A stretch of DNA of 58,099 bases. It comes from Crenothrix polyspora. Its GTDB lineage: Bacteria; Pseudomonadota; Gammaproteobacteria; Methylococcales; Methylomonadaceae. The stretch's first letter is position 1. Each line of letters begins with the position of its first letter. Below the pieces are notes generated by a model, which was given only the letters and a program-made list of their open reading frames with translations, did not search any database and was not told where the DNA came from. The position numbers were made by a program, and so were the translations under genes. Below are positions 17,714 through 26,945 of this stretch, in pieces. The stretch covers positions 1 to 58,099 of the forward strand of contig NZ_FUKI01000145.1 in assembly GCF_900163755.1 (NCBI RefSeq). Direction: 5' to 3'.

Positions 17714-18517
17714 ATGCTAAATATTGCGATAGAAGAATATCCTTTTGAAATTTTTATATTAATGGCACTAACCGCTGGCTTATTTTTTTTAAAGAAAAAT
17801 AACAGCAAAAAAACAGTATTAACAAAACAAAAAATTTACTCTGGCAGCACATTACAAAGTCTTATTTATAAAACTTTTATTTTCCTAATCATTGCCTGGC
17901 TATTAAGTTATCTTTTTAACATATTAACATTAGTCAGTACGTCAACACCGCAATTTATAAACATTACGCTTATAGAATTAAAAGAAAATGGTATCCCTGT
18001 TAGTAGCTTTACAATCGTATCTATTTGGCTAGCTTTTTTAATGCACAGCATGTTGAACCTGAGCTTAACAGCTATTATTGGCAATCTGTTTACCAGCTTT
18101 ATTTTCTCGTCTACGTATATTTATTTTAATATTCAACTCAGTTTCGCTACGATTATATTAGTATTTCTGTCGTATCATGATGTTGCAAACAGCGCTAGCT
18201 TTCTAATTTCATTTATCATTATATCCTTAGCCATTTTTACCAGCGTACTATTTTTTAAATTTAAAAAAGGCTTACTGGCAAAAATTAGAAACTATTACTT
18301 ATCCACACCAATTGGCAATAGGACAACAAAAATAACCGAATTTTATGTAATTTGCGCACCTTATATTATATATTCTGTTTTATTCAGTATCACGCTATTA
18401 AGTAATGAATTTAACCTTGGTATCCAATTACTGATAGCACATTTGTTTTCATACTTCATTATTTACAAAATGTATCAGAGTGGCCACGATATAGGCTTTG
18501 ATTACGACCCTTTTTAA
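17714..18517 (+). CDS. AT-rich multi-pass membrane protein of unknown function
   Basis: A 267-residue protein I do not recognise. At least six hydrophobic segments are visible (about 12-28, 50-72, 93-118, 122-150, 157-182, 212-228, 233-250), with short loops and a short C-terminal tail containing GHDIGFDYDPF. Base composition is far more AT-rich than neighbours such as xthA or ampG, which suggests late acquisition. It starts just after the 129-bp repeat and converges on the MntA antitoxin gene, so it could be genomic-island cargo. No catalytic motif seen. Confidence 0.6.
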   Translation: MLNIAIEEYPFEIFILMALTAGLFFLKKNNSKKTVLTKQKIYSGSTLQSLIYKTFIFLIIAWLLSYLFNILTLVSTSTPQFINITLIELKENGIPVSSFTIVSIWLAFLMHSMLNLSLTAIIGNLFTSFIFSSTYIYFNIQLSFATIILVFLSYHDVANSASFLISFIIISLAIFTSVLFFKFKKGLLAKIRNYYLSTPIGNRTTKITEFYVICAPYIIYSVLFSITLLSNEFNLGIQLLIAHLFSYFIIYKMYQSGHDIGFDYDPF

Positions 18518-18559
18518 AAGAAGCAATAGACTGACCGCATTGAACCAATGTCCTTAAAA

Positions 18560-18886
18560 TTAACTGTCTTTGCCATATATCACCACCCCAACGCGATCAA
18601 TATGCTCAATTAAATCAACATTGCTAAGCTGGGCGTACTGCGACAAGTCCACCGTATAAGGCAGCAATAAATCATCGATCTGATCTTCTATTTGCATGAA
18701 TTCAGAAAACGCTATAATGCTGCCTTTGATAGTCAAATCGATATCAGAACCACGACGATAATTACCCTTAGCACGCGACCCATAAACCAGAACCGTATCA
18801 ATGGCACTGTGCTGCTGAAAAACGCTGTTGAGCTTATCTAAAGTAACGTGTGGTAAGCCTAACTTAGCCGCTGTAACCACACACAT
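18560..18886 (-). CDS. mntA: MntA-type antitoxin, minimal nucleotidyltransferase
   Basis: A 108-residue minimal nucleotidyltransferase with the exact GSx10DxD signature: G36-S37, then D48 and D50 (VYGSRAKGNYRRGSDIDL). In characterised HepT/MntA systems this enzyme AMPylates a tyrosine of the HEPN toxin and so neutralises it. The start codon overlaps the stop of the upstream HEPN gene (TAATG), tying the two in one unit with toxin first. Whether the pair works as a toxin-antitoxin here is inference from motifs and order. Confidence 0.85.
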   Translation of the reverse strand: MCVVTAAKLGLPHVTLDKLNSVFQQHSAIDTVLVYGSRAKGNYRRGSDIDLTIKGSIIAFSEFMQIEDQIDDLLLPYTVDLSQYAQLSNVDLIEHIDRVGVVIYGKDS

Positions 18887-19299
18887 TAAAAATATTTCTG
18901 CATTTCTATTTGTAAAATCTCAAACAGTGGGAAATACTCATTAATAATCGCAGTAACCAAGTGTTCGGCGGTCTGCTCATCATAGGTGTGCGAAGACGCA
19001 TTCCTACTCTGGATCATCGCCATCCAGCGTTCGCCGTCTGCAATCAACTCGACCTTAAACGCCTCACGAGTAGCATCTTTTGAGCCTTTAATATCTTGAT
19101 TACCCTGATCTTGCAAAAAATCTTTTAGGACATTCCAAGCCAACTCATGCGTGAACTCAAAGGCTTGAATAACACCTTGCTTCTCCAGCTTTGATAAGGC
19201 TCGCTGCTGACTAAGCACCACCGCGTCTTTAAGCTGAAGCAATGCCTTTTTATAGTTGGTAAAGCGTTGTTGCCAACGAATATCACGATCATTTATCAT
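18886..19299 (-). CDS. hepT: HepT-like HEPN protein (HI0074-type)
   Basis: A helical HEPN-fold protein of the nucleotidyltransferase-substrate-binding (HI0074) family. The RNASSHTYDE segment gives the RxxxxHxY motif of HepT ribonuclease toxins (R99, H104, Y106 with the start used here); the Tyr is the known AMPylation target. I chose the ATG at 19299 (MINDRDIRWQQ) because it has an AAAGG site. An upstream ATG at 19335 would overlap the ampG-like gene and add 12 unrelated residues. It partners the downstream MntA-type gene, which it overlaps by one base. Confidence 0.83.
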   Translation of the reverse strand: MINDRDIRWQQRFTNYKKALLQLKDAVVLSQQRALSKLEKQGVIQAFEFTHELAWNVLKDFLQDQGNQDIKGSKDATREAFKVELIADGERWMAMIQSRNASSHTYDEQTAEHLVTAIINEYFPLFEILQIEMQKYF

Positions 19300-19316
19300 G
19301 TGAACCTTTAAAAACG

Positions 19317-20546
19317 CTAGTCTTTCGCATTCCACGGCGCAACCTTAACCAACAGTAACATACCAGGAATGGCCAAACCAAAGCAAATCAAGAAAAAGGT
19401 TTTCCAGCCCAGCGCTTCCACCATATAACCGGTGGCTGCATTAGCAAACGTACGCGGCACAGCCGCCAAACTGGTAAACAAGGCAAATTGCGTGGCCGTG
19501 TACAAAGGGTGCGTGGTACGCGCAATAAAGGCGACAAACGCCGACGTACCCAAACCGACACCCAAAGCCTCAACACCAATCACCACGGCTAGCCAGAGTG
19601 GATCATGCCCCACCATCGCCAGCCAGGCAAAACCTAAAATAGCCCCCATTTGCACCACACCAAAAATCCACAACGCGCGGTTGATGCCTAAACGGATCAT
19701 CCAAATACCGCCTAATAGCCCACCAATCACACTTGGCCACAAACCGGCATTTTTGGCAATCAGGCCAATTTCGGTCTTAGTAAAGCCTAAATCCAGATAA
19801 AACGGGGTGGCAAGCGCGGTGGCCATGCTATCACCCAGCTTATAAAAAAAGATAAACGCCAAGATCAATAACGCGGGTTTTAGGCCACGGCTGCGAAATT
19901 CTTCAAATGGTTCAACCACGGCGGCTCTTAAAGTTTTCGGCGCACCTTTCAGCTCAGGTTCACTGACAAACAACGTCATCACAATGCCAGGCAACATAAA
20001 TAACGCGGTAATAAGATACACGCTTTTCCAGGCGAAATGGTCGGCCAACACCAAAGACAAGGCACCTGGCACTAAGCTGGCAATTTTATAGGCGTTAACA
20101 TGGATGGCATTACCCAGACCCAGCTCGGCTTCTAGCAATAACTCACGCCGATAAGCGTCCAGCACAATATCTTGTGAGGCACTAAAAAATGCCACTATCA
20201 ATGATAGGTAAGCGATAGTCCATAAATCCAGCTTGGGGTTCAAATAGCCATAAGCAGGCAGGATAATCACCAAGGCGACCTGGGCAATCAGCAACCAGCC
20301 GCGTCTGCGACCTAAGGGGGGAATGTAGCGATCAAACAGGGGAGCCCAGATAAATTTCCAAGTAAACGGCAATTGGATGAGGGCGAATAAACCGATGGAT
20401 TTTAAATCCACGCCTTCGGTGCGCAACCACGCAGGCACTAAACTGATAAGGATATACAGCGGCAAACCGGAGCTAAAGCCGGTGAATATGCAAATCAACA
20501 TACGCCGATTGAAAAGCACTTGTTTGATATTTATTTTGTCCGTCAT
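19317..20546 (-). CDS. ampG: AmpG-like muropeptide permease (MFS)
   Basis: A 409-residue, about 12-helix major facilitator protein. The start (LICIFTGFSSGLPLYIL), the LKSIGLFALIQLPFTWKFIWAPLFDR loop, the PPLGRRRGWLL segment and ASQDIVLDAYRRELL match AmpG, which imports anhydro-muropeptides from the periplasm for recycling. It lacks the extra C-terminal helices of the E. coli protein. It precedes the HepT/MntA pair by 17 bases on the same strand, so read-through is likely, although the functions are unrelated. Confidence 0.9.
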   Translation of the reverse strand: MTDKINIKQVLFNRRMLICIFTGFSSGLPLYILISLVPAWLRTEGVDLKSIGLFALIQLPFTWKFIWAPLFDRYIPPLGRRRGWLLIAQVALVIILPAYGYLNPKLDLWTIAYLSLIVAFFSASQDIVLDAYRRELLLEAELGLGNAIHVNAYKIASLVPGALSLVLADHFAWKSVYLITALFMLPGIVMTLFVSEPELKGAPKTLRAAVVEPFEEFRSRGLKPALLILAFIFFYKLGDSMATALATPFYLDLGFTKTEIGLIAKNAGLWPSVIGGLLGGIWMIRLGINRALWIFGVVQMGAILGFAWLAMVGHDPLWLAVVIGVEALGVGLGTSAFVAFIARTTHPLYTATQFALFTSLAAVPRTFANAATGYMVEALGWKTFFLICFGLAIPGMLLLVKVAPWNAKD

Positions 20547-20587
20547 GGAATGTACGTGGCAGCTAGAAAATTAAACATCTATTAAGC

Positions 20588-21685
20588 TTACCGGTTGCGG
20601 TTCACTTCTGCTTTTTTCCTTGCTTCATACTCTTCTTTTACTAAGGCTTTTCTCCTAGCTTCATACATTTCTTTTCTTTCAGCTGTTATTTTTGCTCCAT
20701 ACTCTTCTGTTTTATATTCAGCTTCTTTTTTTTTAAACTCAGCGGGCTCATAAATATTATGAACATAACGCACTTGTTTGGCATTACAACTGGAATGCGG
20801 TGGGGTAATTATTTGAGGGCCAGAAAATAGCTCACCAGTACTCGGCATCATTGCAAAAAAATAAGTTTCCCCTAAATGAAAATCCCTTCCCGATGCCCTC
20901 AAGGTGTTTTTAGTGTCTTGCCAAAATGTGCGCTGCGTTCTAAAAATAGGTAGTGCAATTTTTCCATCTTTAAAACGGATATAAAGGCAGTCTTTTTCAG
21001 TGAAAAAAACGCCTTCACTAACTAGCCCGTGTGTGGCGATATAAAAATCATCGTCCTCGTATACATGGGCATAATTGTATACGCCAATGTACGACAACTT
21101 ACCTTCACTTTTAGGGTTGCTAAGCTGACTATTGTATTCTGAATCATCAGTTAAATGCCCTTCATGCTCCCCTTTACGCCTATACAATTCCAAGCTTCGA
21201 TATTGATGTACTCGCGAAATATCGCATTGCAGATGAGGTGGTAACGTCACCCAACCGATGTTTGACTCATTAAATGCAGTTGATGTTAAATCTATGGCAT
21301 CTTTGCGATAATATCCCATTACTTTTTTGCCTAATGCTTTTGTGTAGCTAAATGACAAATTTTCCGGGCTACTGTACTCTGAAATAAGAACGGGTAGAAC
21401 CTTAATACCATTGTCCAATTCTATATAAAAGCAATTATCTTTACCGAGCCTCAGCGTACCTACGTCAGGCTCACGATAATAACCCATAGGCACCTGCCGC
21501 ACCATACCATTTGCCACATGAATTTTAGACTGGGGATGGTTAGCTTGAACAATTTCATTCAAAATTTCATTTGAAACTGTGGGCTTTAAAACAGCAGGCT
21601 TTGAGACTATGCGACTGGGATTTTGACAACCAGCTGTAAAAAACAGGGCAATCAGGCACAAGCATTTAACGTTGTAAATATTCAT
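20588..21685 (-). CDS. Lipoprotein of unknown function with internal duplication
   Basis: A 365-residue protein with a lipobox (FFTAGC, Cys20). It appears to hold two copies of a beta-rich unit. One contains GTLRLGKDNCFYIELDNGIKVLPV (about 76-100) and the other GVFFTEKDCLYIRFKDGKIALPI (about 225-248), and each repeat has one cysteine. The C-terminal 60 residues are a Glu/Lys/Ala helix with repeated KEEYEARRKAL-like units. I recognise no family. It lies 92 bases after a secreted protease gene on the same strand, so the two may be co-expressed. Confidence 0.65.
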   Translation of the reverse strand: MNIYNVKCLCLIALFFTAGCQNPSRIVSKPAVLKPTVSNEILNEIVQANHPQSKIHVANGMVRQVPMGYYREPDVGTLRLGKDNCFYIELDNGIKVLPVLISEYSSPENLSFSYTKALGKKVMGYYRKDAIDLTSTAFNESNIGWVTLPPHLQCDISRVHQYRSLELYRRKGEHEGHLTDDSEYNSQLSNPKSEGKLSYIGVYNYAHVYEDDDFYIATHGLVSEGVFFTEKDCLYIRFKDGKIALPIFRTQRTFWQDTKNTLRASGRDFHLGETYFFAMMPSTGELFSGPQIITPPHSSCNAKQVRYVHNIYEPAEFKKKEAEYKTEEYGAKITAERKEMYEARRKALVKEEYEARKKAEVNRNR

Positions 21686-21776
21686 CTCAACTTTTTCCTC
21701 TTAGAAACGGTTTCGTGCCTGCTCCCCATTTACATACAAATGAGATCGATAAAATAGGGAAACGATGAATGGATAC

Positions 21777-23204
21777 CTACTTCTTCTTACCGTATATCAA
21801 TTGGTAACCTGCTTTGTAAATTTCATCCGTTGACATATACACCATCCCCCCATACTCATGACCATTCTTTTGTTTTCCACCACACCCTCCTTTGCCCTTC
21901 ATTGTCTTGTTCCATTCCTGATAATACTTTGCTGGTTTTGCGTTTTTCACTATTTCCCAAGTACCTGGCCTAGAACCTTCAACATGTAAACCCACAGCAA
22001 CATCTCCTATGAAAACAGGCCCGCCACTGTCACCCACCCAGCAATCTAATTGGTCTCCAGCCACACTTACTGATGTCCTCCCGCAGACTATGTCCTCATT
22101 TGGACCACAATCAATACCGCGCCAATTTCGTACTGACTGCACCTCACCACAACTATGGCCAGTTGTTGCGCCGTAATGACAAACAATATCTCCCGTTACT
22201 GTGCCAGTATGCGCGTTTGTATGAGCAAGGGTACGTTTACCTGTTAATATTTTGGCCACATTATCCTTAGCAAAAAACTGAGGTAACAAAATATTTTGTA
22301 ATAACGGAGGCTTTACTGACATCACCTGGAAATCTTGATCAGCAGTCCAATAATCTTTAACATGATTCAATGCAATCTTATCATTTCCCGTTGTCTTACG
22401 ATCATCAAGAGTTATTTTATAGTTACCACAATGTGCAGCTGTAGTGGAAAAAAATTTCTTCTGCGTAGCTTTATCTGTTACGTTAAAACCAGACGTACAA
22501 CCGTAAAGCGATGTACCCGCAGCCGTCATCGTCATCGTCATCGATTCTGAAGCTCTGGCATTTGCATGATTTCCTAGTCTCGCACTCTTACGTCTAATTT
22601 TGATAGGCAAATTTTTAAACAGTGAGGCGGAACGGCTTAGGCTAGAAGATGACGCTGTTTCAGGCTCAAAAACATCCACAACCAATTCGCCTGACCGCTC
22701 ATCAATTTCAACACTTTCAAGATCCGGAATAGCACCAAATTCTTTTAAATGAGCATCTCGAATTTTTTCAAGCTCTGCCAGTGTATATTCTGCTCCCGTT
22801 TGAAACACAACAGGCAAATCAAGTGGTTCAGCAAAAGGTACTGGGGTTTTATTCGCAAGCGGAAAAGTGGTATCGAGCACTCCAGCGTTGCCTTTTAAAC
22901 GAACTACTAGGCGATAATTCGGCGTATGCTCGACGTACATACCGGCCAAACGATCTTTGTACTTGTTCTTTAGATCAGCTTCCACATCATCTGATGATAA
23001 TTGAATAATTAAACGTCGCAATGCTTCAGTAAAGCTAACATCGTACGCTTTAGTATACTCAGTCGCATCCATATCCAGCGAATGGGCGGGTTCAGTTAGA
23101 GTAACCTCAGAGTTTTCGGCATAAGCAACTGGCATCATAGTTGTAGCAACAACCCCACCAATTACGACTAAATTAATTAACAAGTGTTTTGGAGCGTGAA
23201 ACAT
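21777..23204 (-). CDS. Secreted trypsin-like serine protease (S1) with long pro-region
   Basis: A 475-residue protein. A signal peptide (about 1-29) is followed by a pro-region of about 200 residues (DVSFTEALRRLIIQLSSDDVEADLKNKYKDRLAG...), then the S1 domain. The catalytic His lies in TTAAHCG, a likely Asp in DQDFQVM, and the Ser in CWVGDSGGPV. Paired cysteines (YGC/AHC, C...C around the Ser loop) support an exported enzyme. The pro-region plus short catalytic domain resembles streptogrisin/alpha-lytic type zymogens. Substrate unknown; the unknown lipoprotein gene follows. Confidence 0.82.
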   Translation of the reverse strand: MFHAPKHLLINLVVIGGVVATTMMPVAYAENSEVTLTEPAHSLDMDATEYTKAYDVSFTEALRRLIIQLSSDDVEADLKNKYKDRLAGMYVEHTPNYRLVVRLKGNAGVLDTTFPLANKTPVPFAEPLDLPVVFQTGAEYTLAELEKIRDAHLKEFGAIPDLESVEIDERSGELVVDVFEPETASSSSLSRSASLFKNLPIKIRRKSARLGNHANARASESMTMTMTAAGTSLYGCTSGFNVTDKATQKKFFSTTAAHCGNYKITLDDRKTTGNDKIALNHVKDYWTADQDFQVMSVKPPLLQNILLPQFFAKDNVAKILTGKRTLAHTNAHTGTVTGDIVCHYGATTGHSCGEVQSVRNWRGIDCGPNEDIVCGRTSVSVAGDQLDCWVGDSGGPVFIGDVAVGLHVEGSRPGTWEIVKNAKPAKYYQEWNKTMKGKGGCGGKQKNGHEYGGMVYMSTDEIYKAGYQLIYGKKK

Positions 23205-23316
23205 ACTTCACCTCTTTGGATAAAACAAGACCGGAAAAAGTCGAGACCAATTAAAGTTGATCCCGACCTTATCCGAAAGGCAGCCTTTTACGACTGTAAG
23301 ACACTAAATCAAACTA

Positions 23317-24681
23317 TCAACCATTAATCAAATAATGCGTCAAGATACTGGCTGCGTAACCTGCGGCAATCGCAGGTGTCCATTTTAAATGGCTAAAGAA
23401 AGTGTATTTATGGTCAGATTGACCCATTAACGCGACCCCAGCCGCAGATCCGACCGACAATAACGAACCACCCACACCGGCTGTCAAGGTGACTAACAAC
23501 CATTGATACAAATCCATATCCAGATTCATGTTCAATACCGCAAACATCACCGGAATGTTATCCACAATCGCTGAAATCAAACCAACCAGGATGTTAGCTG
23601 TTGTTGGCCCTAAGGTTTCGTACATCGCACCGGACAACAATTCCAAATAACCAATATAACCTAAACCACCCACCGCAAACACCACACCGAAGAAGAACAA
23701 CAACGTGTCCCATTCAGCACTTTTTACTTTATTGAAGATATCAAAACCTGCATCACCATTTTCGGGCGCATGGCGGGTTTTTAAATAATAACCGTAGAAC
23801 ATCAAGACAGACAAACCGACCATCATACCCATAAACGGCGGTAAATGCAGGACTTGCTTAAAGCTGACCGCCGTTGCAATCGTGCCTAAGAACATGGCAC
23901 AAATCACAATAGCGCCAGTTTTTAACTGTACAGCTGCTTCACTGGATGCTTTAGGCTGCTCATCAGGCACTGCGAAATACATCACAGCAGCAGGTACTGC
24001 ATAGTTAACTAAAGACGGCACAAACAACTTGAAGAAGTCAAAAAATTCAGCGTATTCCGCTTGCCAAACCATCAGCGTAGTAATATCACCAAAAGGACAG
24101 AACGCGCCACCGGCATTGGCCGCAACCACCAGATTGACAAAACCAATGCTGACAAACTTGGGGTTATCAGAACCTACCGCCAACACCACCGCACCCACCA
24201 ACAACGCCGCAGTCAGGTTATCGGCAACAGACGACAGGAAGAAAGTGATGATGCCGGTAATCAAAAATAGTTTACGGTAACCAAATTGCTTTCTGACCAG
24301 CCAAGAGCGCAACGCCTCAAAGACATTACGTTCAGACATGGAGTTGATATAGGTCATCGCCACCAGCAAGAACAGCATCAATTCTGCATATTCTTTCAGG
24401 TTATATTCAAAAGCCTTGTGCATGTCTTCAGCCGAAACACCGGCTTGGGAAGCTAAAACCGCCGCATGCGCCCAAATAATGCCCGCCGCCAAAATAACCG
24501 GCTTGGATTTACGCAAATGCGTAAATTCTTCGGTCATAACAAAACCATAAGCAATGATAAAAATTAAAACCGAATAAATACCACGCTGCGTTCCGGTCAA
24601 ACCTAGGCTCTCAAACTCACCGGCCATCGCAATTTCCGGCAATAACAAAACTAACAACAAAACGAATAACGATCGCACCAC
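23317..24681 (-). CDS. nhaD: Na+/H+ antiporter NhaD
   Basis: A 454-residue antiporter of the NhaD family (ion transporter superfamily) that expels Na+ or Li+ in exchange for protons. An apparent N-terminal signal (to AMAG) precedes about 12 helices. Family segments include YGFVMTEEFTHLRKSKPVIL, SSVADNLTAALL and ANAGGAFCPFGDITTLMVW, plus SAIVDNIPVMFAVL. The start is GTG with a strong GAGGGG site. It is divergent from the sulfite/nitrite reductase gene. Confidence 0.93.
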   Translation of the reverse strand: MVRSLFVLLLVLLLPEIAMAGEFESLGLTGTQRGIYSVLIFIIAYGFVMTEEFTHLRKSKPVILAAGIIWAHAAVLASQAGVSAEDMHKAFEYNLKEYAELMLFLLVAMTYINSMSERNVFEALRSWLVRKQFGYRKLFLITGIITFFLSSVADNLTAALLVGAVVLAVGSDNPKFVSIGFVNLVVAANAGGAFCPFGDITTLMVWQAEYAEFFDFFKLFVPSLVNYAVPAAVMYFAVPDEQPKASSEAAVQLKTGAIVICAMFLGTIATAVSFKQVLHLPPFMGMMVGLSVLMFYGYYLKTRHAPENGDAGFDIFNKVKSAEWDTLLFFFGVVFAVGGLGYIGYLELLSGAMYETLGPTTANILVGLISAIVDNIPVMFAVLNMNLDMDLYQWLLVTLTAGVGGSLLSVGSAAGVALMGQSDHKYTFFSHLKWTPAIAAGYAASILTHYLING

Positions 24682-24737
24682 TTTCCCCTCTTAAACTTTT
24701 AGAATTATATAAACCGAAAACCACGCGTTAACCGCTA

Positions 24738-24755
24738 ATTCTATCATTATAGAAT
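24738..24755. promoter_or_regulatory. Palindrome near the sulfite/nitrite reductase promoter
   Basis: ATTCTATCATTATAGAAT is a near-perfect 18-bp palindrome ending 6 bases before the -35 box. Its position would suit an operator for the rightward reductase gene, or for nhaD on the other side. The regulator is unknown and AT-rich palindromes can be chance. Confidence 0.35.
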
Positions 24756-24760
24756 AAATT

Positions 24761-24789
24761 TTGTCATTTTATGCCGTGCGGTATATGAT
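24761..24789 (+). promoter_or_regulatory. Sigma-70-type promoter of the sulfite/nitrite reductase operon
   Basis: TTGTCA (24761-24766), a 17-base spacer and TATGAT (24784-24789). Each box is one mismatch from consensus. Transcription would start near 24796, which leaves room for a leader before the ATG at 24839 but hardly any before the ATG at 24806. Confidence 0.6.
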
Positions 24790-24838
24790 GATCCGTTGCT
24801 AATAAATGAACTTAAACAGACTGCCTGTAAAGCTAATC

Positions 24839-26491
24839 ATGTACCAATACAACGAAATTGACCAAAAAATTGTTGACGAACGCGTCGCACAGTTTAGAAA
24901 ACAGACCCAGCGTTTTTTAAGTGGCGAACTGTCCGCCGATGAATTCCGCCCACTGCGCCTTAGAAATGGCCTGTACATACAAACCCATGCGCCGATGTTA
25001 CGTGTCGCAGGGCCGTATGGCTTATTAAATTCTAAACAAGTACGTATGCTGGCGCATATTGCCCGTAAATACGATAAAGGCTACTGCCATTTCACCACAC
25101 GGCAAAACATTCAGTACAACTGGCCTAAGCTTGAAGAAGTGCCGGATATACTGGAAGAATTGGCCAGTGTGCAAATGCACGCCATCCAAACCAGTGGTGC
25201 GTGTATGCGTAACACCACCTCCGACCATTTGGCCGGTGTGTGCGTGGATGAAATCGAAGACCCACGCCCGTACTGCGAAATTATCCGCCAGTGGACGACC
25301 TTGCACCCAGAGTTCGACTACTTGCCGCGCAAATTCAAGATTGCCGTCAGTGGCTCACAGCGTGACCGTGCCGCCACCCAATTCCACGACATCGGTATCC
25401 ATATCGTTAAAAATGAAACCGGTGACATCGGCTTTAGAATACTGGTTGGCGGCGGTTTAGGCCGTACACCGGTTATCGGTCAAGTGATTAAACCGTATCT
25501 GGAACAACAACATTTGTTGTCCTACCTTGAAGCCATCCTGCGTATTTACAACCTGTTTGGCCGCCGGGACAACAAATACAAAGCGCGGATTAAAATTCTA
25601 GTCAGGGAAACTGGACTGGAAAAATTTAACGACATGGTGGAAGCCGAATGGCTACGCATTAAAGACGGTATGGAACTCAGTGCTGAGCGGGTGGCTGCGG
25701 TAAAAACCCATTTTACACCACCGCCCTATGAGGCCAATACTGATCAAGATACCCGCTTTGCTGAACAACTCGCTAACGATAAAGCTTTTGCTACCTGGCA
25801 TAAATACAATACCGCGCCGCATAAAGTGGCTGGCTACCAGGCGGTGTACCTGTCGTTAAAAGCACCGGACACGCCGCCGGGCGACATGACCGACCAACAG
25901 CTTGATGCCGTGGCCGATCTTGCTGATCGCTACAGCTTTGGCGAAATCAGGGTCACCCACCGACAAAACCTGGTATTTTCCGACGTTAAACAAGGCGATT
26001 TATTTGCGCTGTGGCAACAACTGGACAGCTTAAAACTGGCCATGCCCAATATCGGCACTGCCACCGACATGATTTGCTGCCCAGGTTTAGATTTTTGTTC
26101 TTTAGCCAATGCAGGTTCTATCGGCGTTGCCAAAGAAATCAATGACGCGCTGGATGACATGGATTATCTGCATGACATCGGCGAATTGAAAATCAATATG
26201 TCCGGCTGTATGAATGGCTGCGCCCACCAAAGCGTCGGCCATATTGGCATACTGGGTGTGGATAAAAAAGGTGTCGAATGGTATCAAATTACCTTGGGTG
26301 GCTCATCTGAAAATGAAGCGGCCATTGGTGAGCGTTTAGGGCCTGCGGTAGCAAAAGATCAAGTCACTAACACCATTACCACTATTTTGGATGTTTACGT
26401 TAAGCAACGCTTGGAAGATGAAGCGTTTTTAGACATGGTCAATCGCGTGGGCATTGCACCTTTTAAGGATCGGGTTTATGCAAATAATTAA
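24839..26491 (+). CDS. Sulfite/nitrite reductase hemoprotein (siroheme, 4Fe-4S)
   Basis: A 550-residue siroheme enzyme for six-electron reduction of sulfite (or nitrite). It has two ferredoxin-like and two siroheme-binding halves. The cluster ligands are plain: CCPGLDFC (C-x5-C) and SGCMNGC (C-x3-C), followed by HQSVGHIGILGV. The RLRNGLYIQTHAPMLRVAGP and CHFTTRQNIQYNWP segments and SGACMRNTTSDH match the CysI-like branch that travels with DUF934, which points to assimilatory sulfite reduction. I prefer the ATG at 24839 (MYQYNEID), given the promoter; an in-frame ATG at 24806 exists. Confidence 0.9.
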   Translation: MYQYNEIDQKIVDERVAQFRKQTQRFLSGELSADEFRPLRLRNGLYIQTHAPMLRVAGPYGLLNSKQVRMLAHIARKYDKGYCHFTTRQNIQYNWPKLEEVPDILEELASVQMHAIQTSGACMRNTTSDHLAGVCVDEIEDPRPYCEIIRQWTTLHPEFDYLPRKFKIAVSGSQRDRAATQFHDIGIHIVKNETGDIGFRILVGGGLGRTPVIGQVIKPYLEQQHLLSYLEAILRIYNLFGRRDNKYKARIKILVRETGLEKFNDMVEAEWLRIKDGMELSAERVAAVKTHFTPPPYEANTDQDTRFAEQLANDKAFATWHKYNTAPHKVAGYQAVYLSLKAPDTPPGDMTDQQLDAVADLADRYSFGEIRVTHRQNLVFSDVKQGDLFALWQQLDSLKLAMPNIGTATDMICCPGLDFCSLANAGSIGVAKEINDALDDMDYLHDIGELKINMSGCMNGCAHQSVGHIGILGVDKKGVEWYQITLGGSSENEAAIGERLGPAVAKDQVTNTITTILDVYVKQRLEDEAFLDMVNRVGIAPFKDRVYANN

Positions 26492-26930
26492 AGATAATCA
26501 AATTATTGATAACAGCTGGCACTATGTTAACGAAGCCGACACACCCAGTGCTGGTGACATCAGCGTGTCTTTGGCACACTGGGAAAAAGATAAAGCACAA
26601 CTTCTACAGCATACGGGTAAACTGGGTGTACGCTTAGTGCCTGGCGATGCAGTTGATACGCTGGCACAAGACTTAAACAACATCCAGCTAATCGAACTGG
26701 ATTTTCCTGATTTGGCGGATGGCCGCTTGTTTTCGTTAGCGTGGTTGCTGCGCAGCCGTTATGGCTATCAAGGCGAACTCAGAGCCACTGGCAACTATGT
26801 AGCCGAACAGGTGTTTTATTTGTCGCGCGTGGGTGTTAATGCCTTTGTTCCGCAAAAACCAGACGATTTAGCGGCGATTCAGGCTTGCCTAGGTGATTTT
26901 AGCGTCAACTACCAAGCTTCGATTAATTAA
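26478..26930 (+). CDS. DUF934 family protein, sulfite reductase partner
   Basis: A 150-residue cytoplasmic protein of the DUF934 family, which is regularly encoded next to the ferredoxin-type sulfite reductase in proteobacteria. Typical segments are the IELDFPDLADGRLFSLAWLLR helix and YGYQGELRATGNYVAEQVFYL, followed by a GVNAFVPQ strand. The ATG at 26478 has an AAGGAT site and overlaps the reductase by 14 bases; a start at 26454 is possible but lacks a site. The biochemical role is not established; operon context suggests help in sulfite reduction. Confidence 0.88.
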   Translation: MQIIKDNQIIDNSWHYVNEADTPSAGDISVSLAHWEKDKAQLLQHTGKLGVRLVPGDAVDTLAQDLNNIQLIELDFPDLADGRLFSLAWLLRSRYGYQGELRATGNYVAEQVFYLSRVGVNAFVPQKPDDLAAIQACLGDFSVNYQASIN

Positions 26931-26945
26931 CCCATCACAATTACC

